Below, piece after piece: positions 49,733 through 58,718 of a DNA stretch of 64,000 nucleotides. A program made the position numbers and the translations under genes. The notes beneath the pieces are model-generated. The model made no database searches and had not been told where the DNA came from. It was given only the letters and a program-made list of their open reading frames with translations. Positions within the stretch are counted from its first letter, which is position 1. The number at the start of each line of letters is the position of its first letter. The stretch comes from Sedimentitalea arenosa (lineage in GTDB: Bacteria > Pseudomonadota > Alphaproteobacteria > Rhodobacterales > Rhodobacteraceae): assembly GCF_016428585.1 (NCBI RefSeq), contig NZ_JAELVR010000006.1, positions 62,001-126,000 of the forward strand, read 5' to 3'.

Positions 49733-50602
49733 ATGATCGGAATCATCGGCATTGTCACCATTTTCGGAATGGTATTCGGAGGCTATCTTCTTGCCGGCGG
49801 CAAGATGTCGATCATCCTGAAAAGTCTGCCCTTCGAGATGATCATGATCGGAGGCGCCGCAGTCGGAGCTTTCCTAATCAGCAACGATAGCGCTGCGATC
49901 AAACATACGATCAAGGACATCGGCAAGGTGTTCAAAGGCCCGAAATGGAAGCCCCAAGACTATACGGACCTACTGTGCCTTCTCTTCGCGTTGATCCGAA
50001 TCGCCAGACAGAACCCGATCGAGGTCGAGCAGCACATTGAAGATCCGGACTCCTCTTCGCTGTTTTCCAAGTATCCGAAAATTCTGGCCGACCAAGAGGC
50101 CGTGAATCTCATTTGCGACACGATGCGTTCCGCTTCCATGAACTACGACGATCCGCATCAGGTCGAGGAGGTTCTCGACAAACGCATGGATGTAAACCTT
50201 CATCATGCGCTGCATTCCAGCCATGCTTTGCAGACCGTGGCGGATGGATTGCCCGCTCTCGGTATCGTCGCCGCCGTTCTGGGCGTGATCAAGACCATGG
50301 GCTCCATCGACCAGCCGCCTGAAGTGCTCGGCAAGCTGATCGGCGGCGCGCTGGTCGGTACCTTTCTCGGCGTTTTCCTCGCCTACGGTCTGGTCGGACC
50401 GTTTGCAGCCAAGGTGAAGACAGTCGTCGAGGAAGACAGCCATTTCTACCTGCTGATCAGAGAAGTCTTGATCGCGAACCTGCACAATCATGCGGCGGCC
50501 ATCTGTATCGAAGTCGGTCGCCAGAACACACCCGCGCATTGCCGTCCGAAGTTTTCAGAACTGGAGGAAGCGCTGAAGGCCATCAAACAGGACGCGGCAT
50601 GA
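49733..50602 (+). CDS. motA: Flagellar stator protein MotA
   Basis: 289-residue proton-channel stator subunit with four helices. 'FGGYLLAGGKMSIILKSLPF' and 'FEMIMIGGAAVGAFLISND' at the start, 'GLPALGIVAAVLGVIKTMGS' (the helix that lines the channel) and 'LGKLIGGALVGTFLGVFLAY' later are MotA signatures. The cytoplasmic loop carries the charged residues that touch FliG. MotB, its obligate partner, is not adjacent and must lie elsewhere. The stop overlaps the ATG of the next gene (ATGA), a large protein of unknown role. Confidence 0.96.
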   Translation: MIGIIGIVTIFGMVFGGYLLAGGKMSIILKSLPFEMIMIGGAAVGAFLISNDSAAIKHTIKDIGKVFKGPKWKPQDYTDLLCLLFALIRIARQNPIEVEQHIEDPDSSSLFSKYPKILADQEAVNLICDTMRSASMNYDDPHQVEEVLDKRMDVNLHHALHSSHALQTVADGLPALGIVAAVLGVIKTMGSIDQPPEVLGKLIGGALVGTFLGVFLAYGLVGPFAAKVKTVVEEDSHFYLLIREVLIANLHNHAAAICIEVGRQNTPAHCRPKFSELEEALKAIKQDAA

Positions 50603-52857
50603 TACGAACTTCCCTGCTGGCAATTTGCCTCGTGATCTTCGGAACGGTGGGAATGACCGAGACCAGCACGGTCCGCTCGGGCGAGCACGATACCTTCACC
50701 CGGCTGACACTCGCCATTCCGCCGGATTCGGATTGGTCAATTTATCGAGAAGAAAACTCGGCGAAGCTCACAGTGAAGAACCCGGACCTTCAATTTGACA
50801 CGTCCTTGGCGTTTGACAGAATACCAAGAACCCGATTGCTTGCGCTGTCGGCAACGGCTCCATACGGCGAGCTTTCGATGCGCTTCGGTTGCGATTGCGA
50901 GCTGGAGACGACACTGCGAACGGATGGTCTGCTCGTGATCGACATCAAGGATCGGCAGAGTGACACTGTCGATCATGAGGGCATCACCTTTCCGCCATTG
51001 CATCGTGCTCTTGGATCAAGCCGCTCCGAGAGCAGGAAGGCAGATGCGCACTCTCCGCCTGAGCAACCTGAAACAGGGCTGGAAAGCAACGCCGCGATTG
51101 ACCCTTTGGTACCCGGTGACCCCTCGGAACCCGAAATCCGCCTGAAAACTCCCAGCGTTGGACTGAATATCTCGGAACGTCGCCTTCTCGAACAGATTGG
51201 GCGAGCGGCCAACCAAGGACTGCTGTCGCCGGTTGGTATACCGCCTGACGAAAACAACGGTATCGTCGTGCCACCGGGGAGTTCCACCCCTTCCAGCGGT
51301 CCACCGCAGATCCTCCCTCTCAATGTGACCGCGGAAACGTCGGTCGACCAGGGGTTTGCCGGAGTCTCCGACGCGCTGAAAGGTGGATCGCGCAACACCG
51401 CATGCATCTCTGAGTCATTTGTTGGTATCAGCGAATGGGGTGACGGGCGAAGCCTCGTCGAGCAGGTCGCAGATGCGAGAGACGCGGTTTATGGCGAGTT
51501 CGACCGGCCGGACTCCGCCGCGATCAAGCAACTGGCGAAGACGTATCTTTTCTTTGGTTTCGGCGCCGAGGCAAGCCACGCACTGGATTTGATGTCCGAC
51601 AACAGTTTGGAAATCACGTTCCTCCGCACGATGGCCAGCATATTGGACGGCGAAACGATGCCCTCGGGCAACCCGTTTGAAGATCAAGAATCCTGCGGGG
51701 GCGAAACCGCTCTTTGGAGCGTTTTGGCAGGTGGATCACCCAGTCGCGCCAGAGATGGAGACGAAATTCAGCAGGCTTTCGTTCGCCTGCCGGAGCATCT
51801 GCGCAAGCTTCTCGGACCGGACTTGAGTCAAAGCTTCGCGAAAGTTGGGAAGACCGAAATCGCGGCATCCATATTGCGCTCCATGGATCGAGTGGGCAAC
51901 GGCGAGATTCCAGGAAAGGACTTTGCCGATGCAATCGTTCGAAAATCGTCCGGCGACGTTTCTGACGCAATTAGGAAACTGGACCGGGTTGTAGACAAGA
52001 ACTCCGACTACTCCCCCCAAGCCTTGATAGAGCTCATAGACATCCATTGGCTTGAAAGAAAGCCGACGACCCCAGCTATAACTGAACTGGCAGAAGCCTA
52101 TGAAACCGAGTTGAAAACAAGTTCGGTGGGTTCGGACATGCGCCGAGCATTGGTCTATTCTCTGTCCCTGAACGGGCGGTTTGAGGACGCTTTGCAAACC
52201 GTAGAGCGGATCACTCGGCGGGATGGGTCGGACGCTGGCCTCGCTGCAAAGCTGGCCGTGATGGATGCCATGGTCGACAACGCCGCAGACCCAAGCTTTT
52301 TGAAGTACGCCCTCGCACACCGGAACGACATTGCACAACACGGCTCCGCAGTACTTCGGAGCAAGTCCGCCCGCCGTCTGCTGGCATTGGGTTTTCCGCA
52401 AGCAGCTTTGGATACTCTGGCGACGAGGGAAAAACCTGCCGACGACGACGTTATGCTGATGCGCGCTCAGGCAGCGATAGCGTTAGGACAGCCGCATCGG
52501 GCAATGGTCGAGTTGCTGAGCGTTTCCAGCAATGAAGCGCAAGAGCTTCGAGCCAAGGCAATGCAGACCTATGGTGACTACCGATTGGCCGGACAGACTC
52601 TCATGAACACCGGCAATGCTGCGGAGGCTTCGCGTTGGCTGTGGTTGGCCGACGCTCCCGAAATGATCTCGATCGACGAGCCTTCTTACTACACTCAACT
52701 CGCCGAAGCTACCGATCAACTTGTTCAGTCAACTGACGACACGACGGACTTGCCACCGCTCGCAAACGCACAAGCGTTGCTGGAGGAAAGCAGAAGTGCT
52801 CGCGAAACGATCGACCAGTTGTTCAATGTACTTCGGACATCCGGCCTCGAACAGTGA
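50599..52857 (+). CDS. Large secreted helical-repeat protein of unknown function, coupled to motA
   Basis: 752 residues starting with a signal peptide ('MIRTSLLAICLVIFGTVGMT'). Residues about 25-120 form a beta-rich domain resembling AMIN-type cell-wall-binding domains ('FTRLTLAIPPDSDWSIYREE', with 'FGCDCE'). After a Ser/Pro-rich linker, the C-terminal 400 residues are helical repeats of TPR/SEL style ('SLSLNGRFEDALQTVERITR', 'IALGQPHRAMVELLSVSSNE'). It overlaps the motA stop and lies before sltF and flhA, so it is surely made with the motor. The gene is visibly less GC-rich than its neighbours. No named family is recognised; a periplasmic scaffold for stators or peptidoglycan is the best guess. 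Confidence 0.75.
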   Translation: MIRTSLLAICLVIFGTVGMTETSTVRSGEHDTFTRLTLAIPPDSDWSIYREENSAKLTVKNPDLQFDTSLAFDRIPRTRLLALSATAPYGELSMRFGCDCELETTLRTDGLLVIDIKDRQSDTVDHEGITFPPLHRALGSSRSESRKADAHSPPEQPETGLESNAAIDPLVPGDPSEPEIRLKTPSVGLNISERRLLEQIGRAANQGLLSPVGIPPDENNGIVVPPGSSTPSSGPPQILPLNVTAETSVDQGFAGVSDALKGGSRNTACISESFVGISEWGDGRSLVEQVADARDAVYGEFDRPDSAAIKQLAKTYLFFGFGAEASHALDLMSDNSLEITFLRTMASILDGETMPSGNPFEDQESCGGETALWSVLAGGSPSRARDGDEIQQAFVRLPEHLRKLLGPDLSQSFAKVGKTEIAASILRSMDRVGNGEIPGKDFADAIVRKSSGDVSDAIRKLDRVVDKNSDYSPQALIELIDIHWLERKPTTPAITELAEAYETELKTSSVGSDMRRALVYSLSLNGRFEDALQTVERITRRDGSDAGLAAKLAVMDAMVDNAADPSFLKYALAHRNDIAQHGSAVLRSKSARRLLALGFPQAALDTLATREKPADDDVMLMRAQAAIALGQPHRAMVELLSVSSNEAQELRAKAMQTYGDYRLAGQTLMNTGNAAEASRWLWLADAPEMISIDEPSYYTQLAEATDQLVQSTDDTTDLPPLANAQALLEESRSARETIDQLFNVLRTSGLEQ

Positions 52858-53051
52858 TCCACCTTTGATCGGACATTCGACGTCCGCATCAGGTGACCTT
52901 TCCATTGTCATCCTACAGTGAACGGCGCTAACCAAATTTCAACCTGGAAACCCTAACCCTGTGATCAGGTTATTCACTTCAGCGTGGACTTGGCAGAATG
53001 CCGGATGCTTTGAAAACGGGCAAACCGTGGCTTGATCACAAGACTGGGCGC

Positions 53052-53801
53052 ATGAAGCCGCGCGACATGTTTCCGATCTTCGGTCGGTTTCTCATTGGGC
53101 TGATCGCGAGCGTTGGACCAGTATTCGCCAGTCCGGACACATCAAATACTGCCAATATGTGCGATCTTGCAGCAAGCAAGGCTGCGGACGATTGGAACGT
53201 TCCTCTCGATGTTCTGCGCGCGATTTCCCGCACGGAAACTGGCCGCGCGATCGGTGGAAAATTGCAACCCTGGCCGTGGACCGTAAACATGGAGGGACAC
53301 GGGGAATGGTTCGGTGCCGAAGATGAGGCACGCGCCTACGTGTTCCAACATTTCAAACGGGGTGCACGCAGTTTTGACGTCGGTTGCTTTCAGATAAACT
53401 ACAAGTGGCATGGTGCCGCGTTCCGATCGATCGACGAGATGTTTGATCCTATCCTGAACGCGAACTACGCGGCACGCTTCCTGCGCGATCTTTATCAAGA
53501 ATTCGGTGACTGGACATCGGCAGCCGGTGCCTTCCATTCGAGGACAAGAACCCACGCGGAGAATTATTCCGCCCGGTTCGAAGAAATCAGGAACACAATG
53601 ACCGCTTTTGACCAAACGGTTGGTTTGGACGTTCGAAACCCATCTGATCGGCCAGAACGCCAGAGATCTGACCCGTTCTCCAGTTCCGCGCGAGCGCCCC
53701 TCATTCGGGGCGGAACAGGGCGCATGGGCTCTCTGGTTCCGTCTCGGAAGTCGGGCTCGGCGAGCCTCCAAGCAATAATCGCGATGAACTCAAGCAGATG
53801 A
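53052..53801 (+). CDS. sltF: Flagellar lytic transglycosylase (SltF-like)
   Basis: About 249 residues with a signal peptide ('FPIFGRFLIGLIASVGPVFA') and a lysozyme-like SLT domain: catalytic Glu in 'VLRAISRTETGRAIGG', then 'DVGCFQINYKWHGAAF' and 'DWTSAAGAFHSRT'. It matches SltF of Rhodobacter sphaeroides in type and context, the muramidase that opens the wall for the flagellar rod in species whose FlgJ lacks this domain. ATG 53052 is chosen for the signal peptide; an in-frame ATG at 52998 adds 18 residues. It overlaps flhA by 4 bases. The 140-base gap upstream contains short inverted repeats. Confidence 0.83.
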   Translation: MKPRDMFPIFGRFLIGLIASVGPVFASPDTSNTANMCDLAASKAADDWNVPLDVLRAISRTETGRAIGGKLQPWPWTVNMEGHGEWFGAEDEARAYVFQHFKRGARSFDVGCFQINYKWHGAAFRSIDEMFDPILNANYAARFLRDLYQEFGDWTSAAGAFHSRTRTHAENYSARFEEIRNTMTAFDQTVGLDVRNPSDRPERQRSDPFSSSARAPLIRGGTGRMGSLVPSRKSGSASLQAIIAMNSSR

Positions 53802-55885
53802 CCATGCCGAAAATCAGAGTGAGCGATCTTTTCAGTCCGACAATTCTGCTCGCGTTGGCACTCATGGCCGTCATCGTCATGATGATCCTGCCGGTTCCGG
53901 CTTGGGTTCTCGATGTCGGGCTTGCCGCATCGTTCGGTCTGGCGATCTTGATCTTCACGGTGACCCTTTTCATCGAGCGTCCGCTGGATTTTTCAGCCTT
54001 TCCCACGATCCTGCTCGCGTCGCTGATGCTGCGGCTCTCCCTGAACATTTCGTCGACCAAGTTGATCATCGGACAGGGGCACACGGGTCCGAATGCCGCC
54101 GGCGACGTGATCGAAGGGTTCGCCCAGTTCGTCATGGGCGGAAGCGTGTTCCTCGGCCTGGTGGTCTTTGGCGTTCTGCTGATCGTGAACTTCATGGTCA
54201 TCACCAAGGGCGCGGCACGAATGGCTGAAGTCGGAGCCAGGTTCGCCCTCGATGGGATGCCAGGCAAGCAACTCGCCATCGACAGCGACATGTCCGCCGG
54301 CGCGATCGACCACCAGCAGGCGAAAGAACGCCGCGAGTTGGAGCAGCAGGAGACCACGTTTTTCGGCTCACTGGACGGTGCGTCGAAATTCGTGAAAGGC
54401 GATGCGATCGCAGGCCTTCTGATTACGCTTCTCAACCTGGTGATGGGTTTGATCATGGGCGTTGTCGTCCACCAGATGCCTATCGGCTCCGCATTCGAAG
54501 TCTACGCCATTCTCACCGTTGGTGACGGGTTGGTGACACAAATCCCCGCCGTCATCATCTCGATTGCGACGGCGTTGCTGCTTGCACGCGGCGGAACCCG
54601 CGGCGCCACGGATCTCGCGCTTTTCGATCAGCTCGGACGGCACCCGGCCGCGCTGGCGACGGTAGCGATACTAATGGGCCTTTTCGCCCTGGTGCCCGGA
54701 CTACCGTTCCTGCCATTCATCATCGGGGGTACCGTTCTGGGCGGCGCGGCCTACATGATGAGGAAGCGAGCCAAGACCAAGTCGGAACAAATCGAAACGG
54801 ACGAGGTCGAGGTGACGACCCGCAAACCGCTCGGCGATGTGCTTGACCTCGATGATGTGCACCTGGAATTCGCGCCGGATCTCGTCAGCATGATTCTCGA
54901 CGCAGGCACCGGACTCGACACGAGAATTGCGAATATGCGTACACATGTCGCCTCTGTGTTCGGACTCATCCTGCCCGACATCCGACTCACGGATCAGCCG
55001 GAATTGCAGATCGGCACGTATGTCATCCGCGTCCAGGGTGTCGAACAGGCCCGTGGAACGCTGCACCCTGACCTAGTTCTGGCGTTGATGCCCGATGATC
55101 ACGAAGCGCTGCCCTCGGGAACCGATGTGACCGAACCGGTCTATGGGGCCCCCGCGAGGTGGATCGCGACCAAGGACCAGGAATCCGCCGTGCTGATCGG
55201 AGCAACGATCGTGACGCCGCCGGAGATCCTCGCCACACACCTGCTGGAGATCATCAAACAGAATTTCGCCCGCCTGTTGACGCTCAAGTCCCTTCGCCGC
55301 CTGCTGGCGGAAATGACACAGTTGTCCGACCCAAGGCGTGCGGAAGCGAACCGCAAACTGCTGGATGAACTTATCCCTGACAAGGTTCCGATAGATACCC
55401 TGCACAGCGTCCTGCGCCTGCTTCTGGAAGAGCGGGTTTCGATCCGCAACCTGCCGCTGATCCTCGAAGCCATCGCCGAAGCGCGCCTCGTGACGACCCA
55501 GCCCGAAGGCATCTGCGAACAGGTGCGCCAGCGCATGGGATTTCAGCTCGTGTCCGAGCTCAAGCGGGAGGACGGGAGCATTCCGCTGGTTCAACTCGCA
55601 CCCGAATGGGAGGACACCTTCCAAGCCTATCAGGTGGAATCCACGCAAGGGGCGTTCGACATCGCCTTGCCGCCCGATCTGTTCAACCGTCTCGCCGACG
55701 GCATGACCGACCGCCTGAACCAGACATCTCAGCAGGGAATTTTCCCCGCGATCGTGACCTCAACCCGGCGCAGACGCTTCCTGCGCACCATCCTGCGCGC
55801 GCGAGGCGTGACGAATCCCGTGCTGTCTTTTGAGGAAATCGGACTGGAAGCACGTCCCGCACTGGTCGGCATGGTCGCCGCGTGA
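53798..55885 (+). CDS. flhA: Flagellar export apparatus protein FlhA
   Basis: 695-residue export-gate protein with eight N-terminal helices and a large cytoplasmic domain that receives export substrates. 'LMLRLSLNISSTKLIIGQGH' and 'RFALDGMPGKQLAIDSDMSA' belong to the FHIPEP signature region, and 'VVTPPEILATHLLEIIKQNF'-like sequence to the C-terminal domain. Length is normal. Start ATG 53798 overlaps the sltF stop. It is followed by fliR (GTG, 4-base overlap) and flhB, giving the export-gate set flhA-fliR-flhB in one operon. Confidence 0.97.
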   Translation: MTMPKIRVSDLFSPTILLALALMAVIVMMILPVPAWVLDVGLAASFGLAILIFTVTLFIERPLDFSAFPTILLASLMLRLSLNISSTKLIIGQGHTGPNAAGDVIEGFAQFVMGGSVFLGLVVFGVLLIVNFMVITKGAARMAEVGARFALDGMPGKQLAIDSDMSAGAIDHQQAKERRELEQQETTFFGSLDGASKFVKGDAIAGLLITLLNLVMGLIMGVVVHQMPIGSAFEVYAILTVGDGLVTQIPAVIISIATALLLARGGTRGATDLALFDQLGRHPAALATVAILMGLFALVPGLPFLPFIIGGTVLGGAAYMMRKRAKTKSEQIETDEVEVTTRKPLGDVLDLDDVHLEFAPDLVSMILDAGTGLDTRIANMRTHVASVFGLILPDIRLTDQPELQIGTYVIRVQGVEQARGTLHPDLVLALMPDDHEALPSGTDVTEPVYGAPARWIATKDQESAVLIGATIVTPPEILATHLLEIIKQNFARLLTLKSLRRLLAEMTQLSDPRRAEANRKLLDELIPDKVPIDTLHSVLRLLLEERVSIRNLPLILEAIAEARLVTTQPEGICEQVRQRMGFQLVSELKREDGSIPLVQLAPEWEDTFQAYQVESTQGAFDIALPPDLFNRLADGMTDRLNQTSQQGIFPAIVTSTRRRRFLRTILRARGVTNPVLSFEEIGLEARPALVGMVAA

Positions 55886-56655
55886 TCTCTGTCCCCAATG
55901 ACCTTCTGACGCTGCTGTCCACCGGCTTGTGGCACAGCATCACAGTGTTCATTCGGGTGTCTGCGCTGGTCTCCGTCATGCCGGCTTTCGGAGAACGAAC
56001 CGTTCCGATGCGGATCAAGCTGGTCATTGCGATCGCTTTCACTCTGATCATCGCCCCGGCGATACAACCGGTCGATTTGTCCCTCGCGCAACAACATCTC
56101 TCGCGAGTGGCGGTAACGGAGGCGATCGTCGGGCTCGCGCTCGGGATCGGGATCAGGCTGTTCGTTTTGGCGCTCCAGACGGCTGGCTCGATCGCCGCCC
56201 AATCGACCTCCCTGTCGCAGATCCTCGGTGGCGCTGCCGTGGAACCAATCCCCGCGATGGGATATGTTCTCGTGGTCGGAGGCCTCGCGCTCGCCGTCAT
56301 GACCGGCCTCCATGTCCATGCGGCGGAGCTCTTGATACGCTCCTATCAGCTGTTTCCGGTCGGCGAATTCCCATTCGCCGCGGACTTGTCCGCCTGGGGG
56401 ATCGGGCGGGTATCGAACGCCTTCGCACTGGCATTCATGCTCGCAGCGCCCTTCGTGATCACGTCCGTCCTCTACAATCTGACGCTCGGCGTGATCAACC
56501 GGGCGATGCCGCAGTTGATGGTCGCCTTCGTCGGCGCACCGGTGATCACCCTGGGCGGAATCTTCATCCTGTTCCTTTGCGCCCCGATCATGCTCGCCGT
56601 CTGGTCGGAGGCACTGGCGAACTTCTTCCAGGCCCCGATGGATTCTGGCAGATGA
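55882..56655 (+). CDS. fliR: Flagellar export apparatus protein FliR
   Basis: 257-residue membrane protein that with FliP and FliQ forms the export channel. Helices include 'VFIRVSALVSVMPAFGERTV', 'TEAIVGLALGIGIRLFVLAL' and 'NLTLGVINRAMPQLMVAFVG', typical of FliR/SpaR. The GTG start at 55882 overlaps the flhA stop, and the stop overlaps the flhB start. FliQ is encoded in the opposite-strand block to the right and FliP in the block to the left, so this channel trio is split across three operons. Confidence 0.94.
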   Translation: MISVPNDLLTLLSTGLWHSITVFIRVSALVSVMPAFGERTVPMRIKLVIAIAFTLIIAPAIQPVDLSLAQQHLSRVAVTEAIVGLALGIGIRLFVLALQTAGSIAAQSTSLSQILGGAAVEPIPAMGYVLVVGGLALAVMTGLHVHAAELLIRSYQLFPVGEFPFAADLSAWGIGRVSNAFALAFMLAAPFVITSVLYNLTLGVINRAMPQLMVAFVGAPVITLGGIFILFLCAPIMLAVWSEALANFFQAPMDSGR

Positions 56656-57743
56656 GCGGCGCACCCGACGACGATACCGAGAAGTCCCACGAAGCGACTC
56701 CGCAGAAGCTCCAGAAAGCGCGCGAGAAAGGCGAGGTCGCGAAATCGACCGATCTGTCAGTGGCCGCAGCCTATGCCGGTCTCGTGCTGGCTGCCGTGGC
56801 GGTCGGCGCGCAATCGCTGAGCACCCTCGGCACCACGCTGATGGTTCTGATCGATCGATCGGATACGTTGTCGAACCTCGTTCTCACCGGCCCAGCCACC
56901 GCCCCGATCGGAGGGTTGCTTGCCGCGATCGCCTCGCCTCTGGCTCCGTGGTTCCTCGTTCCCGCCGTCGCCGTTCTCCTGTCGATCCTTGCACAACGCG
57001 CCTTCGTCGTCGCGCCGACCAAGATCGCTCCGAAACTGTCGCGGATCTCGATCATCTCGAACGCCAAGAACAAGTTCGGCCGATCAGGGCTGTTCGAGTT
57101 CGCCAAGAGCTTCACCAAGCTCGTTCTCTACTCGATCTGCCTGGGCCTGTTCCTGCAGCTTCGCTTGCCCGAGATCATTGCGACCACGGGTTCCAGCCCG
57201 CAGATGGCCGTGTCGCAGCTGGTGCGCCTCTGTGTCGAGTTCATGTTCCTCGTACTGCTGATCTCCATCACCATCGGTGGGATCGACGCGATCTGGCAGC
57301 ACAAGGAACATCTGAGAAAGAACATGATGTCGCACAAGGAAGTGATGGACGAGGCCAAGGAGGCCGAAGGCGACCCGCACATGAAAAACCAGCGGCGGCA
57401 GCGTGGGCAGGAGATCGCAATGAACAGGATGATGGCCGATGTACCCACGGCAGACGTGGTCATCGTCAATCCGACTCACTATGCTGTCGCGTTGAAATGG
57501 AGCCGGGCCCCCGGTGCAGCACCGATCTGTGTGGCCAAGGGTGTGGATGAAGTCGCCGCCTCGATCCGGGAATGCGCGACACTTGCGGGCGTGCCGATCC
57601 ATCGCGATCCTCCGACAGCGCGCGCCCTGCACGCGACCGTCGAGCTTGGGCAGGAAATCCCCGAAGCCCAGTTCCGCGCCGTCGCCGCGGCGATCCGTTT
57701 CGCGGAACGGATGCGCCAGCGCGCCAAGGAGAGAGGACAATGA
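56652..57743 (+). CDS. flhB: Flagellar export switch protein FlhB
   Basis: 363-residue export protein that switches specificity from rod/hook to filament. Four helices follow a basic N-terminus ('EKSHEATPQKLQKAREKGEV'). The conserved autocleavage site is present in 'ADVVIVNPTHYAVALKW' (NPTH). The ATG at 56652 overlaps the fliR stop, and 'MSGAPDDDTEKSHEATP' matches the family's start; an earlier open reading is a fliR shadow. The stop overlaps the next small gene. Confidence 0.96.
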   Translation: MSGAPDDDTEKSHEATPQKLQKAREKGEVAKSTDLSVAAAYAGLVLAAVAVGAQSLSTLGTTLMVLIDRSDTLSNLVLTGPATAPIGGLLAAIASPLAPWFLVPAVAVLLSILAQRAFVVAPTKIAPKLSRISIISNAKNKFGRSGLFEFAKSFTKLVLYSICLGLFLQLRLPEIIATTGSSPQMAVSQLVRLCVEFMFLVLLISITIGGIDAIWQHKEHLRKNMMSHKEVMDEAKEAEGDPHMKNQRRQRGQEIAMNRMMADVPTADVVIVNPTHYAVALKWSRAPGAAPICVAKGVDEVAASIRECATLAGVPIHRDPPTARALHATVELGQEIPEAQFRAVAAAIRFAERMRQRAKERGQ

Positions 57744-58144
57744 CACAGGACAAACTCGCCCGGATGGCAGACGTGACCAAGGCGATCTACATGACAGAGT
57801 TTCAGAAGGTCCAAGGCTTGCTCGAAGAAGAGGCCCGGCTGCGCAAGGAACTGGCGCGCCTTCGTGCGCAATCCGAGCAGGGTCGCGAGACCTTGCAGAC
57901 CGATCCTTCGATGCAGGCTGTCGGTGCTGATCTTCTATGGCAGTCCTGGCTGAACAGGACGCAGCGACAGCTGAACATGGATCTTGCCCGCGTCATGGCA
58001 AGAAAGCTTACGGCGATGGACCGCGTTCGTCGTGCCTTTGGAAAGCAGTCGGCCGTTCAATCCATGCTTGAAACACGCGACAGGGAGCGGCGGGAAAAGG
58101 CCCGGAAGAAAGCCTTGGAAACGCTTCTGAACCGCCACGTCTGA
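57740..58144 (+). CDS. Small coiled-coil protein after flhB, FliJ-like candidate
   Basis: 134 residues, almost entirely helical: 'ITRL-type' heptads are not exact, but 'EEEARLRKELARLRAQSEQG' and 'RERREKARKKALETLLNRHV' form coiled coils. ATG 57740 overlaps the flhB stop, so it is a member of the export operon. FliJ, the coiled-coil stalk of the FliI ATPase, is small, basic and helical like this protein, but the sequence match is not diagnostic. FliI is encoded at 62852 onward, apart from it. An unrelated Rhodobacteraceae flagellar accessory protein is the alternative. Confidence 0.6.
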   Translation: MTQDKLARMADVTKAIYMTEFQKVQGLLEEEARLRKELARLRAQSEQGRETLQTDPSMQAVGADLLWQSWLNRTQRQLNMDLARVMARKLTAMDRVRRAFGKQSAVQSMLETRDRERREKARKKALETLLNRHV

Positions 58145-58212
58145 CATGGGTCGGCCGCGCCCTGCGAAAGCCCGCCGCGACTGCGACCGGCGCGTCGAAG
58201 CGTCAACTCCTA

Positions 58213-58707
58213 TCAGGTGTCCTGGCGGGAAATGTCCGTGATCAGCACATTCTCGACCTCGGAGCCAAGTTCGCGACGCGCGACGTCGCGCAGCGACCTG
58301 CGCAACACGTCGAGCATTTCAGCGTCCGTGAAGGAGCCGTTGAATCCTCCCATGTTCGCGTGGTCGAACAGCACTTGCAGAAACGAGTCGCGCAATTTCG
58401 GTTCACGGTTGAAGACGGCATCGTTCATCGGCACCCGCGTCTCGAGGCTCAGCGACAGAACCACGAGAGACGCGACCCGTTCATCACGAATGATCGGGAT
58501 CACGAACTGGTTGTTCAGCTTTACGAATTCGGTCACCGATTTCTCACCGTCAGCCCCCTCATCCACAGCGGCGTGATCGTCGTCGGGTTTTTCCTCGTGG
58601 CTCCCGGCCTCTTCCGGCGGCTCCTTCGGCGCCAGAAGAAGTCCGGACCCCACGCCGCCGCCGACACCGACGAGCAGCATCACAACGGGAAGAAGTTTCG
58701 CCAGCAT
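58213..58707 (-). CDS. Second FliL-family protein
   Basis: 164 residues: one N-terminal membrane helix ('LLPVVMLLVGVGGGVGSGLL'), an acidic, disordered linker ('EEAGSHEEKPDDDHAAVDEG'), then a FliL domain ('FVKLNNQFVIPIIRDERVAS', 'VVLSLSLETRVPMNDAVFNR', 'EVENVLITDISRQDT'). It is distinct from the FliL at 48149-48637. It is the last gene of the flgB-to-flgH operon, 11 bases after flgH. Two FliL paralogues in one cluster suggest division of labour, one at the stator ring and one at another rod or ring site. Confidence 0.85.
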   Translation of the reverse strand: MLAKLLPVVMLLVGVGGGVGSGLLLAPKEPPEEAGSHEEKPDDDHAAVDEGADGEKSVTEFVKLNNQFVIPIIRDERVASLVVLSLSLETRVPMNDAVFNREPKLRDSFLQVLFDHANMGGFNGSFTDAEMLDVLRRSLRDVARRELGSEVENVLITDISRQDT

Positions 58708-58718
58708 TGCAGGCTCCT

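Noticed and set aside
52858-53051. Terminator between the 752-residue protein and sltF
   Set aside because: CGGAC-CGTCCG and CCTGTGATCAGG form short hairpins but none has a T-run, and the genes read in the same direction, so termination is unproven.
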